NCBI GenBank assembly: GCA_017468985.1
Contig: JAFUHF010000049.1
Coordinates: forward strand, 1 to 64,000
DNA from: Bacteroidaceae bacterium
Lineage (GTDB): Bacteria > Bacteroidota > Bacteroidia > Bacteroidales > Bacteroidaceae
Length of the DNA stretch: 64,000 bases
Direction: 5' to 3'
In this document: in pieces, positions 9,096 through 19,239 of the stretch
Numbering within the stretch: position 1 is the first letter of the stretch
Layout of the letters: each line of letters opens with the position of its first letter
The notes under the pieces: generated by a model
What the model was told of the DNA's origin: nothing
Database searches by the model: none
The model's input: the letters and a program-made list of their open reading frames with translations, nothing else
Position numbers and translations under genes: made by a program

Positions 9096-12000
9096 TTACT
9101 TCACACGATACTTCTTGCGATTATTGATAATGATGCCCTTGTGGTCAGGCTGCACCCTGCGCCCTTGCAGGTCGTAGGAAATGCCATCCTTCCGCTCCTG
9201 CTTGGCTTGCTCAAGGCCCAATGACTGGATGATAGAGATTTGGTTTGTTCCGTCAGCAAACTGTACCACCTCTGTTTCGCTTGTGGAGCCAATGGCCAGA
9301 CTGGTATGAATATCGTATTCACCTGTGGTAAATGTATCGCTTGCCTTTACGTGGATTTGCAGGATAGGTGTGTTAGAGGCAATGTCGGTACCATAATAAT
9401 TGTAGTAGACAAAACGCCACGTATTATTGCCAATGTTCAGTAAATTGGACCTAAACTGTACCGATACACTGGTGGGCAGGCTGGTCTTTTCTACGGTCAG
9501 GCCTTCCGGTAACTGCACGTCAAACTGCAATGCCGTAACGGTGGACTTACTATTGTCGTAGGCTACGTTGAGAATACCCTCTTCTCCTGCACGGATGGCT
9601 TCACCACTGATGGATAGGGCAGGGGCTTTGTCATCTTCGTCTATGTCGGGTTGCTCTTCGTGAAGCAATTGGTCAATAAACTTCAGCAGATCGGTTCTGT
9701 TGACGGTCTTGTTGCCATCAATGTCAGCTGCCGGAGTTAGGAAATTGGCAGCATTCTTGTTATTGATCAGGATGTATGCGATGCCTACCAGGTCACCCAA
9801 ATTAATGTGGTCATCGCGGTTTACATCGCCCGGATCGCAGATCAGTCCTACGTGATTGTCCATCCAAGAAAGGCGTGTCTTTAGTGTTTCCTTCAGAAAA
9901 TCCACTTCTGCCTTATAAGTATAACGAATACCCGTTCCGTATGGCAGCTCAACGCTAAGTACCGGCCATCGAATAAAGTTAAGCCGCTGCGATTCGTCAA
10001 TGGCATTGGCAATGCTGTCGATGAAATGTTCGTAATGGGCATAGGTCAGATCCTGATGTATTCTCAGGTTGCTCCACATGTTGATGAGTGAATCTTCATA
10101 GAGCGTGATGACACGTTTGATAATGCCGCGAATGTTGCCTTGGTTGGAACCTTTTACGAGACTCAGGTAGTCGTCAAAACTGCTTGACGGCGAACTCGGA
10201 CTGAAAATGTCGTAGATGTGGTCAAGATCCCAGACCGGATCGAAGTAAAGGCGATTATCATTGCGTTTCTTCATGATGTACACACTCCAGTAGGCATCGG
10301 CGTTGGCTGTGGCTTCCTCTACGATGAAGCGTTTTAGGAAGGACGTTACATCCATGTAGCTGGGAATGCCTAAACGAGGATTAAGCGGAACGGTATTAAA
10401 TAATCTGCGTTCCATTTCTTCGTAATGATTCTTGATGTAGGCCAGTTGTTTTGCCGTTATGGCATCGTCTTTGGGATAATGTACGGTGATGGGAGCATTG
10501 TATACGCTGGAAAAGAAGTGCACGGGCTCGCTCGAAGCATAACCATCCAGCTCCAGTAGATAACCGCCCGAGATGTTAGGCTCCGTGTTGTCTTCCGGCG
10601 TCATTTCTTCTACTTCTATACGGTGCTTTTTTACCTCCATTTGGTCACAGAGGTTGAAGTTTCCCATATATTCTCCGTTTACTATGACATCTACCGAAGT
10701 ACCTTTGGGCGTATAGATCATTCCCACTTGTCGGCTCATTTCAAAGCCAACCAGATTGCGCATGAGCGATTTGTCCTGATGATTGGCCAGAAGGGTCCAC
10801 TTCTTGGCATTGGCCGGAAAGTCTAATACGCGATGCTTATGCCTCCATTTCAGCTTGTAAGGTTTCTTATCCAATGTCCATGTGCCGTTGCCCCTGCCGC
10901 GAACGTCCATACTGTCGGTCAATACGGATGCGCCGTCTTTGGAAATGATGGTGGCAATGCCCGGAAGATAGGTTTGCTTGGAAGTTACGGCCCGTTCGCC
11001 TTCCGTATTGATTACTACGGTGGGAAGATTTGTAACCTGATAGAGGTGTGAGTCGTTGCCTACGCCTGGTTCTCCATAATAGGAAATGCGAATGCTCGTG
11101 TTTGTAGTGCCGTTGGGTCCTACATAACGTACATACCTGAAACCACGCGAGCAGTTGACATCTACTTCTACGTCTTGTCCCATGGTGTAGACTTCCTTAA
11201 TCATGTGGAAGGGCACGGCATCGGTAAATTCGGGTGTGTTCGCTCCTTCGAATATGCCTAATTGTGTACGTTGTGTACCGATTGGACGGAATTTGATGTG
11301 TGATATGACATGAGGCTTTCCGAAGTCCATCACTACTGTGCGATATCTTTTCTGTTCCGTTCCTTCTATGGCGTCAGGGTCAATGCTTTCATCATATCCC
11401 AGTACGTCGTGTTCGGTAGGGTGGTTGTTTACGAGAAATACGTTCCATGGAATGTTGACGCTACCTGTGCCGTAGTAAGTGTAGCCATAACTACGGTACG
11501 GACCAATTTTCATTTTTGTACTTCCGTTGGTGTGATACATCACGAGCGATTTTTCATTAGTCACCCACCAGTTTTGCACCGTGTAATTGCCCACGACTGA
11601 CTCAAACTCCATCGTGAGGGCATTGGCGATATTGGCAGAAGTGCGTATGCCGTCGCTTGCCGTATAGCACAGGTATTCTTTCGTGGAAATATTCTGTACG
11701 ATGTATTTGTCATCTGAACGGACAATGGCCCAGACCTTCATTTCATCGTAGTCGTTGGTAATGGCCAATGGAAATCCGGAATTATAATTGGGATTCTTCT
11801 CCGTGCACGGTTCTGGACTCAAGAATTGTGCAGGACCGGCATTCTGATAATTTGTAGCATTGTTGAACAGTACGCAGATGCCGTCTTTTATGTCGTTTGC
11901 TCCTATCTGCTGTCCTTTAGTAAGGGCTTCTTTTACGGTCCATTGAGCTTTGTTCTGTTCAGCGGAATAGATAATGCGTCCGGTTTTCACATCGGGCAGG

Positions 12001-12485
12001 AGATAATACTTGGTGTTGCCTTCGTAGTGGACCAGCACTACGGCGTCTGCGCTTTGTGAGGCCTGTGTTTTTCCTGTTTCTGACAATTCAAAGCTTGTAG
12101 CTTCCGCTGTAGTATTTACGTAGTAGGTTTGAGGTGTCTGGTCTTCCTTGCAGGCAATGTATTTGTTGCGTGCAATATTCCTAAGATAGAAGGACGGGGT
12201 GCCACCTTGCTGTTGCGGAGCTGTGATCAACTCAAAAACGGATGCTCCGCTCGAACGGCGATCCAGTCCGATGGGGGGCGTTTCTTCATTTTCTGTCTGC
12301 TTAGCCTTTCGGGCATTGAGATACCATGTTCTGATGGCGTCGGCATCGGTGCTGATGTAAACGTAGTCACCAGCCTTGAGGTCTGTGGGGTTTATGGTGC
12401 TGCCTAACCAGTAGTTTCCTGATGAGGCTTTATAGCAGAGCAGGAGCAGTAGTCCTGTGCAGATGGTTTTTAAGTATTTTGACAT
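9096..12485 (-). CDS. Secreted CotH-kinase family protein with cohesin- and dockerin-like modules and a T9SS-type tail
   Basis: A 1129-residue modular surface protein. It has a signal peptide (MSKYLKTICTGLLLLL), an N-terminal beta-rich part, a discoidin-like (F5/8C) stretch near 365-475, and a CotH domain near 485-830 with DVRGRGNGTWTLDKKPYKLK and FDPVWDLDH. Then come a dockerin-like pair of calcium loops (GDVNRDDHINLGDLVG and AADIDGNKTVNRTDLL, about 845-905) and a cohesin-like beta-sandwich (about 925-1060). The C-terminus YDLQGRRVQ...KGIIINNRKKYRVK resembles the short sorting tail common in Prevotella T9SS cargo. CotH proteins in spores phosphorylate coat proteins; whether this one is a kinase is unknown. 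It is monocistronic, with a possible -7 element (TAAATTTG on the minus strand) at 12509-12516. Confidence 0.85.
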   Translation of the reverse strand: MSKYLKTICTGLLLLLCYKASSGNYWLGSTINPTDLKAGDYVYISTDADAIRTWYLNARKAKQTENEETPPIGLDRRSSGASVFELITAPQQQGGTPSFYLRNIARNKYIACKEDQTPQTYYVNTTAEATSFELSETGKTQASQSADAVVLVHYEGNTKYYLLPDVKTGRIIYSAEQNKAQWTVKEALTKGQQIGANDIKDGICVLFNNATNYQNAGPAQFLSPEPCTEKNPNYNSGFPLAITNDYDEMKVWAIVRSDDKYIVQNISTKEYLCYTASDGIRTSANIANALTMEFESVVGNYTVQNWWVTNEKSLVMYHTNGSTKMKIGPYRSYGYTYYGTGSVNIPWNVFLVNNHPTEHDVLGYDESIDPDAIEGTEQKRYRTVVMDFGKPHVISHIKFRPIGTQRTQLGIFEGANTPEFTDAVPFHMIKEVYTMGQDVEVDVNCSRGFRYVRYVGPNGTTNTSIRISYYGEPGVGNDSHLYQVTNLPTVVINTEGERAVTSKQTYLPGIATIISKDGASVLTDSMDVRGRGNGTWTLDKKPYKLKWRHKHRVLDFPANAKKWTLLANHQDKSLMRNLVGFEMSRQVGMIYTPKGTSVDVIVNGEYMGNFNLCDQMEVKKHRIEVEEMTPEDNTEPNISGGYLLELDGYASSEPVHFFSSVYNAPITVHYPKDDAITAKQLAYIKNHYEEMERRLFNTVPLNPRLGIPSYMDVTSFLKRFIVEEATANADAYWSVYIMKKRNDNRLYFDPVWDLDHIYDIFSPSSPSSSFDDYLSLVKGSNQGNIRGIIKRVITLYEDSLINMWSNLRIHQDLTYAHYEHFIDSIANAIDESQRLNFIRWPVLSVELPYGTGIRYTYKAEVDFLKETLKTRLSWMDNHVGLICDPGDVNRDDHINLGDLVGIAYILINNKNAANFLTPAADIDGNKTVNRTDLLKFIDQLLHEEQPDIDEDDKAPALSISGEAIRAGEEGILNVAYDNSKSTVTALQFDVQLPEGLTVEKTSLPTSVSVQFRSNLLNIGNNTWRFVYYNYYGTDIASNTPILQIHVKASDTFTTGEYDIHTSLAIGSTSETEVVQFADGTNQISIIQSLGLEQAKQERKDGISYDLQGRRVQPDHKGIIINNRKKYRVK

Positions 12486-12619
12486 GTTACTTTTTGTTTT
12501 TTAGCGAACAAATTTACAACTTTCATCCGAATACGTAACTATGACATGGCGCTTTTTACTCATTCATTGGTCATGCGTCCTGCTTTTACCTTACGGTATC
12601 GTCCTCTCTTTATATATTA

Positions 12620-12651
12620 AGGTGGCACATTCAGTGCAGAATGTGCCACCT
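12620..12651 (-). terminator. Hairpin terminator downstream of secDF
   Basis: A perfect 13-bp stem (12620-12632 with 12639-12651) and a 6-base loop, lying 30 bases after the secDF stop on the minus strand, followed by an A/T-rich stretch. Confidence 0.7.
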
Positions 12652-12681
12652 CGGTGAAGTCAGATATTTAATCTGACGGAA

Positions 12682-15600
12682 TTATTTCTTTACATTGGCT
12701 TCGGCCTTGGTCTCTACGGCAATGGCAGCGTCTTCCTTGATCTTGCGCCCCATCGTGAGGTAAGCAAGCGGAGCAGCGAGGAAGAGCGAAGAACACGTAC
12801 CATAAACCACACCCAGTATCATGGCAAAGGCAAAGCTTCTGATGCTGTCACCTCCGAGGAAGAAGATGCAGAGCAATATGATCAATGTGGTGGTTGAAGT
12901 ATTGATGGTACGAGCTAACGTGGTGTTCAGCGATTGGTTGAATAACAACTGGCGGTCACGCTTCGGATAGAACTTCAAGAATTCACGTATGCGGTCGAAG
13001 ATTACCACCTTGTCATTGATGGAGTAGCCGATACAAGTTAGTATGGCACCAATGAAGGTCTGGTCTATTTCGAGCGAGAAGGGTACGCGACCCCACAGCA
13101 ACGAATAGGTTCCGATAATCAAGATGGCGTCTACGGTCAGACCTACAACGCTACCGATAGAGAAGGCTACGTTGCGGAAGCGGATTAAGATGTAGATGAA
13201 GATGGCAATCAGTGCAAGGATTACACTGATAATGGCACCACGCGTCACATCTTTAGCAATTGATGGACCCACTTTCTGCGAACTGATGATGGAGCCTCCG
13301 TCGCGGTTGTCGCGGTCAATGAAGCGTTCGAGCGTCACTTCCTTACCCAGCAGATTGCCTTTCGACAGTGCTGTGTAGAGGAATTCCTCAATCTGTGGGT
13401 CAATCTCAGGATTGTCTTCGTCAATGCGATAGTTTGTCGATACGCGGATGGTCTTACCATCGGTACCCAGTGCGATACACGATACGTTAGCATCGCCTAC
13501 TTCCTTTTGCAGCAGGTTGGTTACCGTTTCTGGCTGAACTTCTTGCTCAAATTGCACCACGAAGTTACGTCCACCCGAGAAGTCGATGCCCTGACTCAGC
13601 CCTCTCAGTCCAAAGCTGGCGAAACTGATCAGCAGGCCTGCTCCAAATACGATAAACGAATACTTGTAGGCACTCATGAAACGATACTTCGTGTTGCGCA
13701 TGAGGTTCTGCGAGAATTTTGTGGTGAAGGTGAGGTGCGTCCACTTATCTTTATTCAGGAAGTGTTCGTAAACAAGACGGGTGATCCATACTGCGGTAAA
13801 CAGCGAAGCCAGCAAGCCGATGATCAACGTGGTAGCAAATCCGCGGATAGGTCCGGTACCGAAGTTGAAGAGGATGATACCCGTAATGATAGACGTCGCG
13901 TTAGAGTCAATAATGGCACTGAAGGCGTTGCTGTAACCGTCTGACAGAGCATTCTTCAGTGCTTTGCCGGCGCGTAACTCTTCCTTCGTGCGTTCATAAA
14001 TTAGCACGTTGGCGTCAACTGCCATACCCAAGGTCAGCACCATACCGGCGATACCCGACATGGTAAGCGCGGCCTGGAAGGAAGTCAGTACGCCTAAGGT
14101 GAAGAAGAAGTTCAGGATCAATGCGCTGTTGGCCACCATGCCGGGGATGATACCGTAGATGCAGCACATATAGATCATGAGCAGGATGAATGCTATGATG
14201 AATGAAGTGATACCTTGGTTGATGGATTCCTGTCCGAGCGAAGGACCTACGATCTCTTCCTGAACGATGTGGGCTGGTGCAGGCATTTTACCGGAGTTCA
14301 GCACGTTGGCCAAGTCTTTCGTGTCTTCGGTGGTGAAGTGGCCGGTGATCTGTGAATTACCACCGCGAATTTCGTTCATCACGTTGGGTGCACTGTAAAC
14401 GAGGTTATCCAATACAATGGCGATGGCGTGGCCTACATTTTTCTTCGTGAGTTGTGCCCAAATGCGTGCACCGTCGTTGTTCATCGACATGCTTACTTCT
14501 GGTTTGCCGTATTGGTCGAAGTCAGCCTTTGCATCGGTAATCACTTCGCCTTCCAATGGAGCCTTTCCGTTGCGGCCTGTGGTGCGTATGGCATAAAGTT
14601 CAAAGATCTCTGCCTTGGTTGACATTTCTGATGGCTTCACACCCCAGAGCAATTTCAGATCTTCTGGCAAGAAGCCCTGTGCTGCTTGCGAATGGATGAG
14701 TTGATTTACGGTGGCGGTGTCGCGTGCTAAAGCATAACCCACCATCGAACCACTGCTCTGCTGCGGAACAAGCTGCAACACGGAGAGAAGAGGATTCTCT
14801 TTGCGGATCTGAGCGTCTGTAGCCGTGGTATTGGAACCTGTGGCTTCAGCTAACAGCTTCGCAGCATCGGTTGATGTCTCTTCTTCAGCAGGCTGAGCGG
14901 CATCGGCTTCTTCCGTTTCGGCTACCGTCGTGGTGTCGGCCCCAACTCCTAAGGATGCAAGACGGCGGTCCAGCGATGCCAACTGCGGAACGATGGCAGA
15001 GGCGTCGTAGGTCTCCCAGAATTCCAGATTTGCACTTCCCTGAAGGAGTTTACGAATGCGGTCGGGTTCTTTGATGCCCGGCATTTCGACCATGATGCGA
15101 CCCATTTGGCCTTCCAGTGTCTGTATATTGGGCTGTGCTACACCGAATTGGTCAATTCTCGTGCGAATGACGTTGTAAGAATTATCAACGGCTGATTTCA
15201 CTTCATCTCTCAGCACGCTTTCAATCTGCGAGTCTGTGCTGCGTGTGGTAACTTTTCCCTTAAGTTGCTGTGTGGCAAAAACGGTGCAAAGTTTGTCCTT
15301 GCCAGCCAGTGTCTGGAAGTCTTTTACGAATAATGAAATGAAATCTGTTTGGCTTTTTACGGCTTCGCCTGTTGCCTGATTAATTGCTTGAACGAAATTA
15401 GGGTCTTGGGAGTGGTCTGCCAAGGTTTTCACCACTTCGGGCACTGAAACTTCCAAGATAACATTCATTCCGCCTTTCAGATCCAGACCCAAACCTATCT
15501 GCATCTCTTGGCATTGCTTCAGCGTGTAGGCACCCAGCCATACGCGCTCATTTTTCACGGAGTCAAGATAGAGTTGAGCCGCCTTTTTTTCCATTTTTGC

Positions 15601-15705
15601 GGCTTTCCCTTCGTAGTGACGTGTTACGAATGAGAACGACAGGTAGTAGATGCAAACAAGCGTAAGCGCTACAGCGAATACTTTTACAAATCCTTTGTTT
15701 TGCAT
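12682..15705 (-). CDS. secDF: Protein translocase subunit SecDF (fused SecD and SecF)
   Basis: A 1007-residue inner-membrane protein that uses the proton gradient to help pull preproteins across the Sec channel. The SecD half starts with one membrane helix, then a large periplasmic P1 region with GLGLDLKGGMNVILEV and the helical cluster beginning LILNFFFTLGVLTSFQA; the SecF half begins near residue 670 with the second helix set and GIDFSGGRNFVVQF. Fusion of SecD and SecF is normal in Bacteroidetes. An insertion near residues 265-310 is rich in Ala, Glu and Thr. A possible -7 element (TATATTTG, minus strand) is at 15749-15756. Confidence 0.97.
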   Translation of the reverse strand: MQNKGFVKVFAVALTLVCIYYLSFSFVTRHYEGKAAKMEKKAAQLYLDSVKNERVWLGAYTLKQCQEMQIGLGLDLKGGMNVILEVSVPEVVKTLADHSQDPNFVQAINQATGEAVKSQTDFISLFVKDFQTLAGKDKLCTVFATQQLKGKVTTRSTDSQIESVLRDEVKSAVDNSYNVIRTRIDQFGVAQPNIQTLEGQMGRIMVEMPGIKEPDRIRKLLQGSANLEFWETYDASAIVPQLASLDRRLASLGVGADTTTVAETEEADAAQPAEEETSTDAAKLLAEATGSNTTATDAQIRKENPLLSVLQLVPQQSSGSMVGYALARDTATVNQLIHSQAAQGFLPEDLKLLWGVKPSEMSTKAEIFELYAIRTTGRNGKAPLEGEVITDAKADFDQYGKPEVSMSMNNDGARIWAQLTKKNVGHAIAIVLDNLVYSAPNVMNEIRGGNSQITGHFTTEDTKDLANVLNSGKMPAPAHIVQEEIVGPSLGQESINQGITSFIIAFILLMIYMCCIYGIIPGMVANSALILNFFFTLGVLTSFQAALTMSGIAGMVLTLGMAVDANVLIYERTKEELRAGKALKNALSDGYSNAFSAIIDSNATSIITGIILFNFGTGPIRGFATTLIIGLLASLFTAVWITRLVYEHFLNKDKWTHLTFTTKFSQNLMRNTKYRFMSAYKYSFIVFGAGLLISFASFGLRGLSQGIDFSGGRNFVVQFEQEVQPETVTNLLQKEVGDANVSCIALGTDGKTIRVSTNYRIDEDNPEIDPQIEEFLYTALSKGNLLGKEVTLERFIDRDNRDGGSIISSQKVGPSIAKDVTRGAIISVILALIAIFIYILIRFRNVAFSIGSVVGLTVDAILIIGTYSLLWGRVPFSLEIDQTFIGAILTCIGYSINDKVVIFDRIREFLKFYPKRDRQLLFNQSLNTTLARTINTSTTTLIILLCIFFLGGDSIRSFAFAMILGVVYGTCSSLFLAAPLAYLTMGRKIKEDAAIAVETKAEANVKK

Positions 15706-15861
15706 GATTCTATTTTATTAATTTTTTCTGTTTCGAATAATAAGCGTGCAAATATAGGCATTTTTTCACACTTACAGCGTGCTTCCCCGACGAAAATCTT
15801 TGTGCCTCGGTGGTTTTCATGTGATTTGATAGGCCTCATGGTGATGTGTGGCCTCAAATTG

Positions 15862-16956
15862 TCAATGCTGCTTAAGTTTCAGGTAACAAAAAATGGGGTA
15901 ATGATCGGAGGTGTCAATGCTGTTGTCCACTTTGGCTGAGTAGGATTCCCAGTGAGGGCTGCACAGGATGTTGTCTAACCTGAAATACATGCCCGACAGG
16001 TGGTAGGAAATCCCTGGCCCGTTTCCCGAGGCCACATAGGCGTCAGTCAGGCGGCTTGTGAGCCGTTGGTGGGGGTAGGAGATGGGCGAATCGTTCAGGT
16101 CGCCGCAGAGTATTACGGGACAGTCGGGATGATGGTCCAGAAACTTCACGATCGAGTCGGCCAGATTGGCGCGGCGCACTCCAGCCTGACCTATTTTGCC
16201 TGTCAGATAGTCTACGTCGCCCTTCACGTCCATGCCTTCTGGCGATGTTACGAGGTTACGGTACATGCTCTTGTCGTCGGCCGTCATGGAATTGGATATG
16301 AAGTGGTTGTTTATTACGATAATGGTGTCGCCCGAGGGCAGCTTTAGGGTGTAGGCTATGCTGCCGTGGCTTTCGGCTGGAAACTGAATTTTCTGCCGGT
16401 GCAGAATGGGAAAGCGTGACCACAGTGCCAGTGCATTGCTTGAAAAATGTACGGTGTCTGAGTATTTCCACTTGCTTCTGATCTGATCCACCTCTTCGCG
16501 CACCTTCCGTCTGCCGTTTTGGTATTCCTGAAAGCAAATGATGTCGGCTTCCGACTTCTTTACGTATTGCAGGATGCTGTTGGGCGTGTTGGCCTGCTGT
16601 TCCTCTTCCGAAACGGTGAACGAATGTACGTTGTAGCTCATTATCTTGATGCTGCCTTTAGGATGAGGGTTGGGAATGTTGAGCGGCACGTAGGTACGAA
16701 CAAATCCTGCTCCGAGTAGCAGTCCGGCGACAGATATCCAGACGTAACGTGCGCGAAATAGCAGCCAAATTACAAGAAATGCTACGTTGACCACGAGGTA
16801 GAAAGGGAATGTCAGCCCGAAGGCCACAAGTATGGGAAAGTTCTCGGGATGAATCGTCGTGCTTAGCCCACAGAGCAACATCAAGGCCACGCTGCCCATG
16901 TTAGCCCCGAGCAATATATGCCTGAGCAGTCGTCCAATGGTTTTTAGCAGCCCCAT
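15862..16956 (-). CDS. Membrane-anchored endonuclease/exonuclease/phosphatase (EEP) family protein
   Basis: A 364-residue protein with three N-terminal hydrophobic helices (roughly residues 18-95) and then an EEP fold facing the periplasm. Visible motifs are MSYNVHSF, CFQEYQNGR with the metal-binding glutamate, VINNHFISNS, CGDLNDSP and DTSDHYPIFCYL, which together form the DNase I-like active site. Substrates of the family range from nucleic acids to phosphoinositides and sphingomyelin, so the target is open. It lies 60 bp downstream of the rhomboid gene on the same strand. Confidence 0.85.
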   Translation of the reverse strand: MGLLKTIGRLLRHILLGANMGSVALMLLCGLSTTIHPENFPILVAFGLTFPFYLVVNVAFLVIWLLFRARYVWISVAGLLLGAGFVRTYVPLNIPNPHPKGSIKIMSYNVHSFTVSEEEQQANTPNSILQYVKKSEADIICFQEYQNGRRKVREEVDQIRSKWKYSDTVHFSSNALALWSRFPILHRQKIQFPAESHGSIAYTLKLPSGDTIIVINNHFISNSMTADDKSMYRNLVTSPEGMDVKGDVDYLTGKIGQAGVRRANLADSIVKFLDHHPDCPVILCGDLNDSPISYPHQRLTSRLTDAYVASGNGPGISYHLSGMYFRLDNILCSPHWESYSAKVDNSIDTSDHYPIFCYLKLKQH

Positions 16957-17016
16957 CTCTATACCTTATTATATATAAGCGTTCGGTCTTGTTTCTGTCA
17001 GATCCATCCGAACTGG

Positions 17017-17958
17017 CTACTTCTTGCTGCTGGCATCGAAGAGCTTGCGCTTTTCCTCGTCGGTCAGGCTGTCGTATCCCGATCGCTTGATTTTCTCCAG
17101 TATGCGGTCTATTTCTGCTTGTCCGGCCTTTTGTCGGGCGTTGTAGTCATAGTCTTTGTTCCTGTCGGAAAAGGTTTCTCCCTCCTTGCCTTCTGACTTT
17201 TGGCCGAAGAAGGTTTCCACCTTTTTTCTTATCCGTTGCATCAGGGATTCCTGTTGTGGCCAGTATTCTTTCCAAGTGGTAAATCCGCTCTTGGTCCTCT
17301 GTTCCTGCTTGTTCCAGTGGCGAATGAGCAGCCAGCCAAAGAGCATGCCGCCCAAATGGGCAAAGTGGGCCACATTGTCGCCTTGCGAATTCATACCCAG
17401 CAGCAGCTCAATCACTGCGCTGGCGATCACCATGTATTTGGCTTTGATGGGAATGGGAGGAATCAGCAGCAGGATGCGTTCGTTGGGAAATGTCATGCCG
17501 AATCCCAATAATATGCCATAGATGGCACCCGATGCGCCCACGGTGGTCCAAAGGTTCAGATAGTCGCCGGTGCGCATACGCCCATAATCAGTGGCGATCA
17601 TGCTTACCTGATCCAGTCCCTCCATGTGGTACTGCACCAGTTGTACCAACTCTTGCAGCAAGCCTGCGCCTATTCCGCACACCAGATAGAACAGCAGGAA
17701 CTTCCTTGGGCCCCAAACGGTTTCCATCGTGCGGCCAAACATCCAGAACATAAACAGGTTGAAGAAAATGTGCGTCGTGTTGGCGTGCATGAACATGTAC
17801 GTCAGCAATTGGTAAAGTCTGAAGTCGGGGGCTTTTACGAAGTGGAGTCCCAGCATGGCGTTGAGGTCCAAGCCCCAGCGCTCACCAACAATCATGGCAA
17901 AAAACAGCAGAACGTTGATGATGATCAGATTCTTTGTGATGGGAGGAGTTTGGAACAT
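17017..17958 (-). CDS. Rhomboid family intramembrane serine protease
   Basis: About 313 residues with six to seven membrane helices. Taking the ATG at 17958 gives MFQTPPITKN, the usual start of Bacteroidetes rhomboids. The catalytic serine is Ser143 in GASGAIYG and the histidine is His201 in AHFAHLGG. A polar C-terminal tail of about 95 residues (Lys/Glu-rich, ending NKDYDYNARQK and a coil) is cytoplasmic. A TACTTTTG element on the minus strand (17977-17984) lies close upstream. It is followed by an EEP-family membrane protein in the same direction. Confidence 0.92.
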   Translation of the reverse strand: MFQTPPITKNLIIINVLLFFAMIVGERWGLDLNAMLGLHFVKAPDFRLYQLLTYMFMHANTTHIFFNLFMFWMFGRTMETVWGPRKFLLFYLVCGIGAGLLQELVQLVQYHMEGLDQVSMIATDYGRMRTGDYLNLWTTVGASGAIYGILLGFGMTFPNERILLLIPPIPIKAKYMVIASAVIELLLGMNSQGDNVAHFAHLGGMLFGWLLIRHWNKQEQRTKSGFTTWKEYWPQQESLMQRIRKKVETFFGQKSEGKEGETFSDRNKDYDYNARQKAGQAEIDRILEKIKRSGYDSLTDEEKRKLFDASSKK

Positions 17959-18186
17959 GGCTTTGGCTTTAGACTGCAAAAGTAGCACATTCTGTTCAAT
18001 TCTGCATGTCTCTTTCTTGATTTTTCATTTCTTCAAACGTGTTGCAAAGACCGTGAAGTATTTGCAATGGTGGCTTCGATACCGTTCAATATCAGTTCAA
18101 AATAAGTTCAAATTGTATCAAAAATGCAGGTTTTCATGATGTTTTTACTTTAAAAGTCGATTTGGATGAAAGTTTTTCGCTAAAAA

Positions 18187-18219
18187 TTTGGTAAGAAACC
18201 CTAACATTCTGTATATTTG
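18187..18219 (+). promoter_or_regulatory. Promoter of the HU gene
   Basis: TTTG at 18187-18190 and TATATTTG at 18212-18219 with a 21-bp spacer: an exact Bacteroidetes primary sigma-factor promoter, 40 bp before the HU start. The rest of the gap 17959-18186 is A/T-rich and shows no gene. Confidence 0.85.
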
Positions 18220-18258
18220 CAACATCATTACGACATAAATTACTTTTAAACATCTGGT

Positions 18259-18522
18259 ATGAATAAGACAGAATTAGTAAATGCCATTGCCGAAAAGGCT
18301 GGTCTTACAAAAGTGGATGCCAAGAAGGCATTAGATGCAACAGTCGAAGCTATCACCGCCGCCGTTAAGGCTGACGACAAAGTAGCTCTCGTAGGTTTTG
18401 GAACTTTCGCAGTAGCAGAGCGTGCAGCTCGCAACGGTATCAACCCCGCTACGAAGAAAGCCATTAAGATTCCTGCAAAGAAAGTGCTGAAGTTCAAGCC
18501 CGCAGCTGCAATCTTAGACTAA
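18259..18522 (+). CDS. hup: HU family DNA-binding protein
   Basis: An 87-residue nucleoid protein that bends DNA as a dimer. MNKTELVNAIAEKAGLTK and the fold core VALVGFGTFAV are typical; the DNA-binding arm is ERAARNGINPATKKAI with the tip proline in INPAT. It has its own consensus promoter and terminator, so it is a single-gene unit. Confidence 0.97.
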   Translation: MNKTELVNAIAEKAGLTKVDAKKALDATVEAITAAVKADDKVALVGFGTFAVAERAARNGINPATKKAIKIPAKKVLKFKPAAAILD

Positions 18523-18545
18523 CATTTCCTACTGACACAACGATG

Positions 18546-18583
18546 AAAGAGATTTCTCTGAGCAAGGGGAATCTCTTTTTTCT
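18546..18583 (+). terminator. Rho-independent terminator of the HU gene
   Basis: AAAGAGATT (18546-18554) pairs with AATCTCTTT (18570-18578) and is followed by a T-run. Confidence 0.75.
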
Positions 18584-19239
18584 TACTTTATAGAAATGCC
18601 CGTGTGGGCATTGTAAATTCCGGTGATCATCATGCCTTTTCCCTCGCCTTCCACCTTTACCAGTATAGGCTCGCTTCCAATGTCTACGGCATACCACATG
18701 GCGTCTCTTTCGGCATAGGGGTAGCCCTTGTCGGCAGCGTAGCTTCCTTCTTCAGGATAGATGTAGGTCCATGCCCGTTCGCCTACATAGGTGCGGTCTT
18801 TCCTTGAGAGCAGGATGATTCGTAGGTTTATTCTGTTGTGTTGCAGCCCGTCGGTGAAATATCCCCAGTAGTGGCCTTTCTGGCCTCCATGGGTAGCTTC
18901 GTAGCCGGCGCGCAGTGAGCGAACAATGTCGGCAGAGCAAGTGCGACGATATTTTTGCGTAAAGTCGGCCTCTGGAAGCTGATATAGGTCGGTGTAGAAT
19001 TGCTGTAAGAACTGTTTTCTGGCCTGTCCTCTGTCTTCCCTCTGTCGGTACATCTCATCCACCTTGTCTTGTAGTTTCTGCTTATAGTAGGTGGCCTTCT
19101 TGGGACGTGTCAGCATTTTGTATTCCAGCTGGTTCAGTTCATCTTGGTCCTTAAACAAGGCCTTGTAATATTCCTTTTCGCTAATCTCATCGGTACCATT
19201 AAATGGATTGAAACTTGTTGTATTTGTTATGTCTCTCAC
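18583..19239 (-). CDS. Unknown protein, probably the body of a split lipoprotein
   Basis: I do not recognise the family. The 218-residue frame starts at a GTG that overlaps the stop of the upstream short lipoprotein frame by four bases (GTGA). It has no signal peptide of its own. It contains a charged helical part (residues 18-80, many Lys/Gln/Arg) and a C-terminal beta-rich part with ILLSRKDRTYVGERAWTYIY and DAMWYAVDIGSEPILVKVEG, which looks like a small secreted fold. Because the export signal sits in the other frame, either a frameshift has split one lipoprotein gene or the two parts are translationally coupled. Confidence 0.6.
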   Translation of the reverse strand: MRDITNTTSFNPFNGTDEISEKEYYKALFKDQDELNQLEYKMLTRPKKATYYKQKLQDKVDEMYRQREDRGQARKQFLQQFYTDLYQLPEADFTQKYRRTCSADIVRSLRAGYEATHGGQKGHYWGYFTDGLQHNRINLRIILLSRKDRTYVGERAWTYIYPEEGSYAADKGYPYAERDAMWYAVDIGSEPILVKVEGEGKGMMITGIYNAHTGISIK

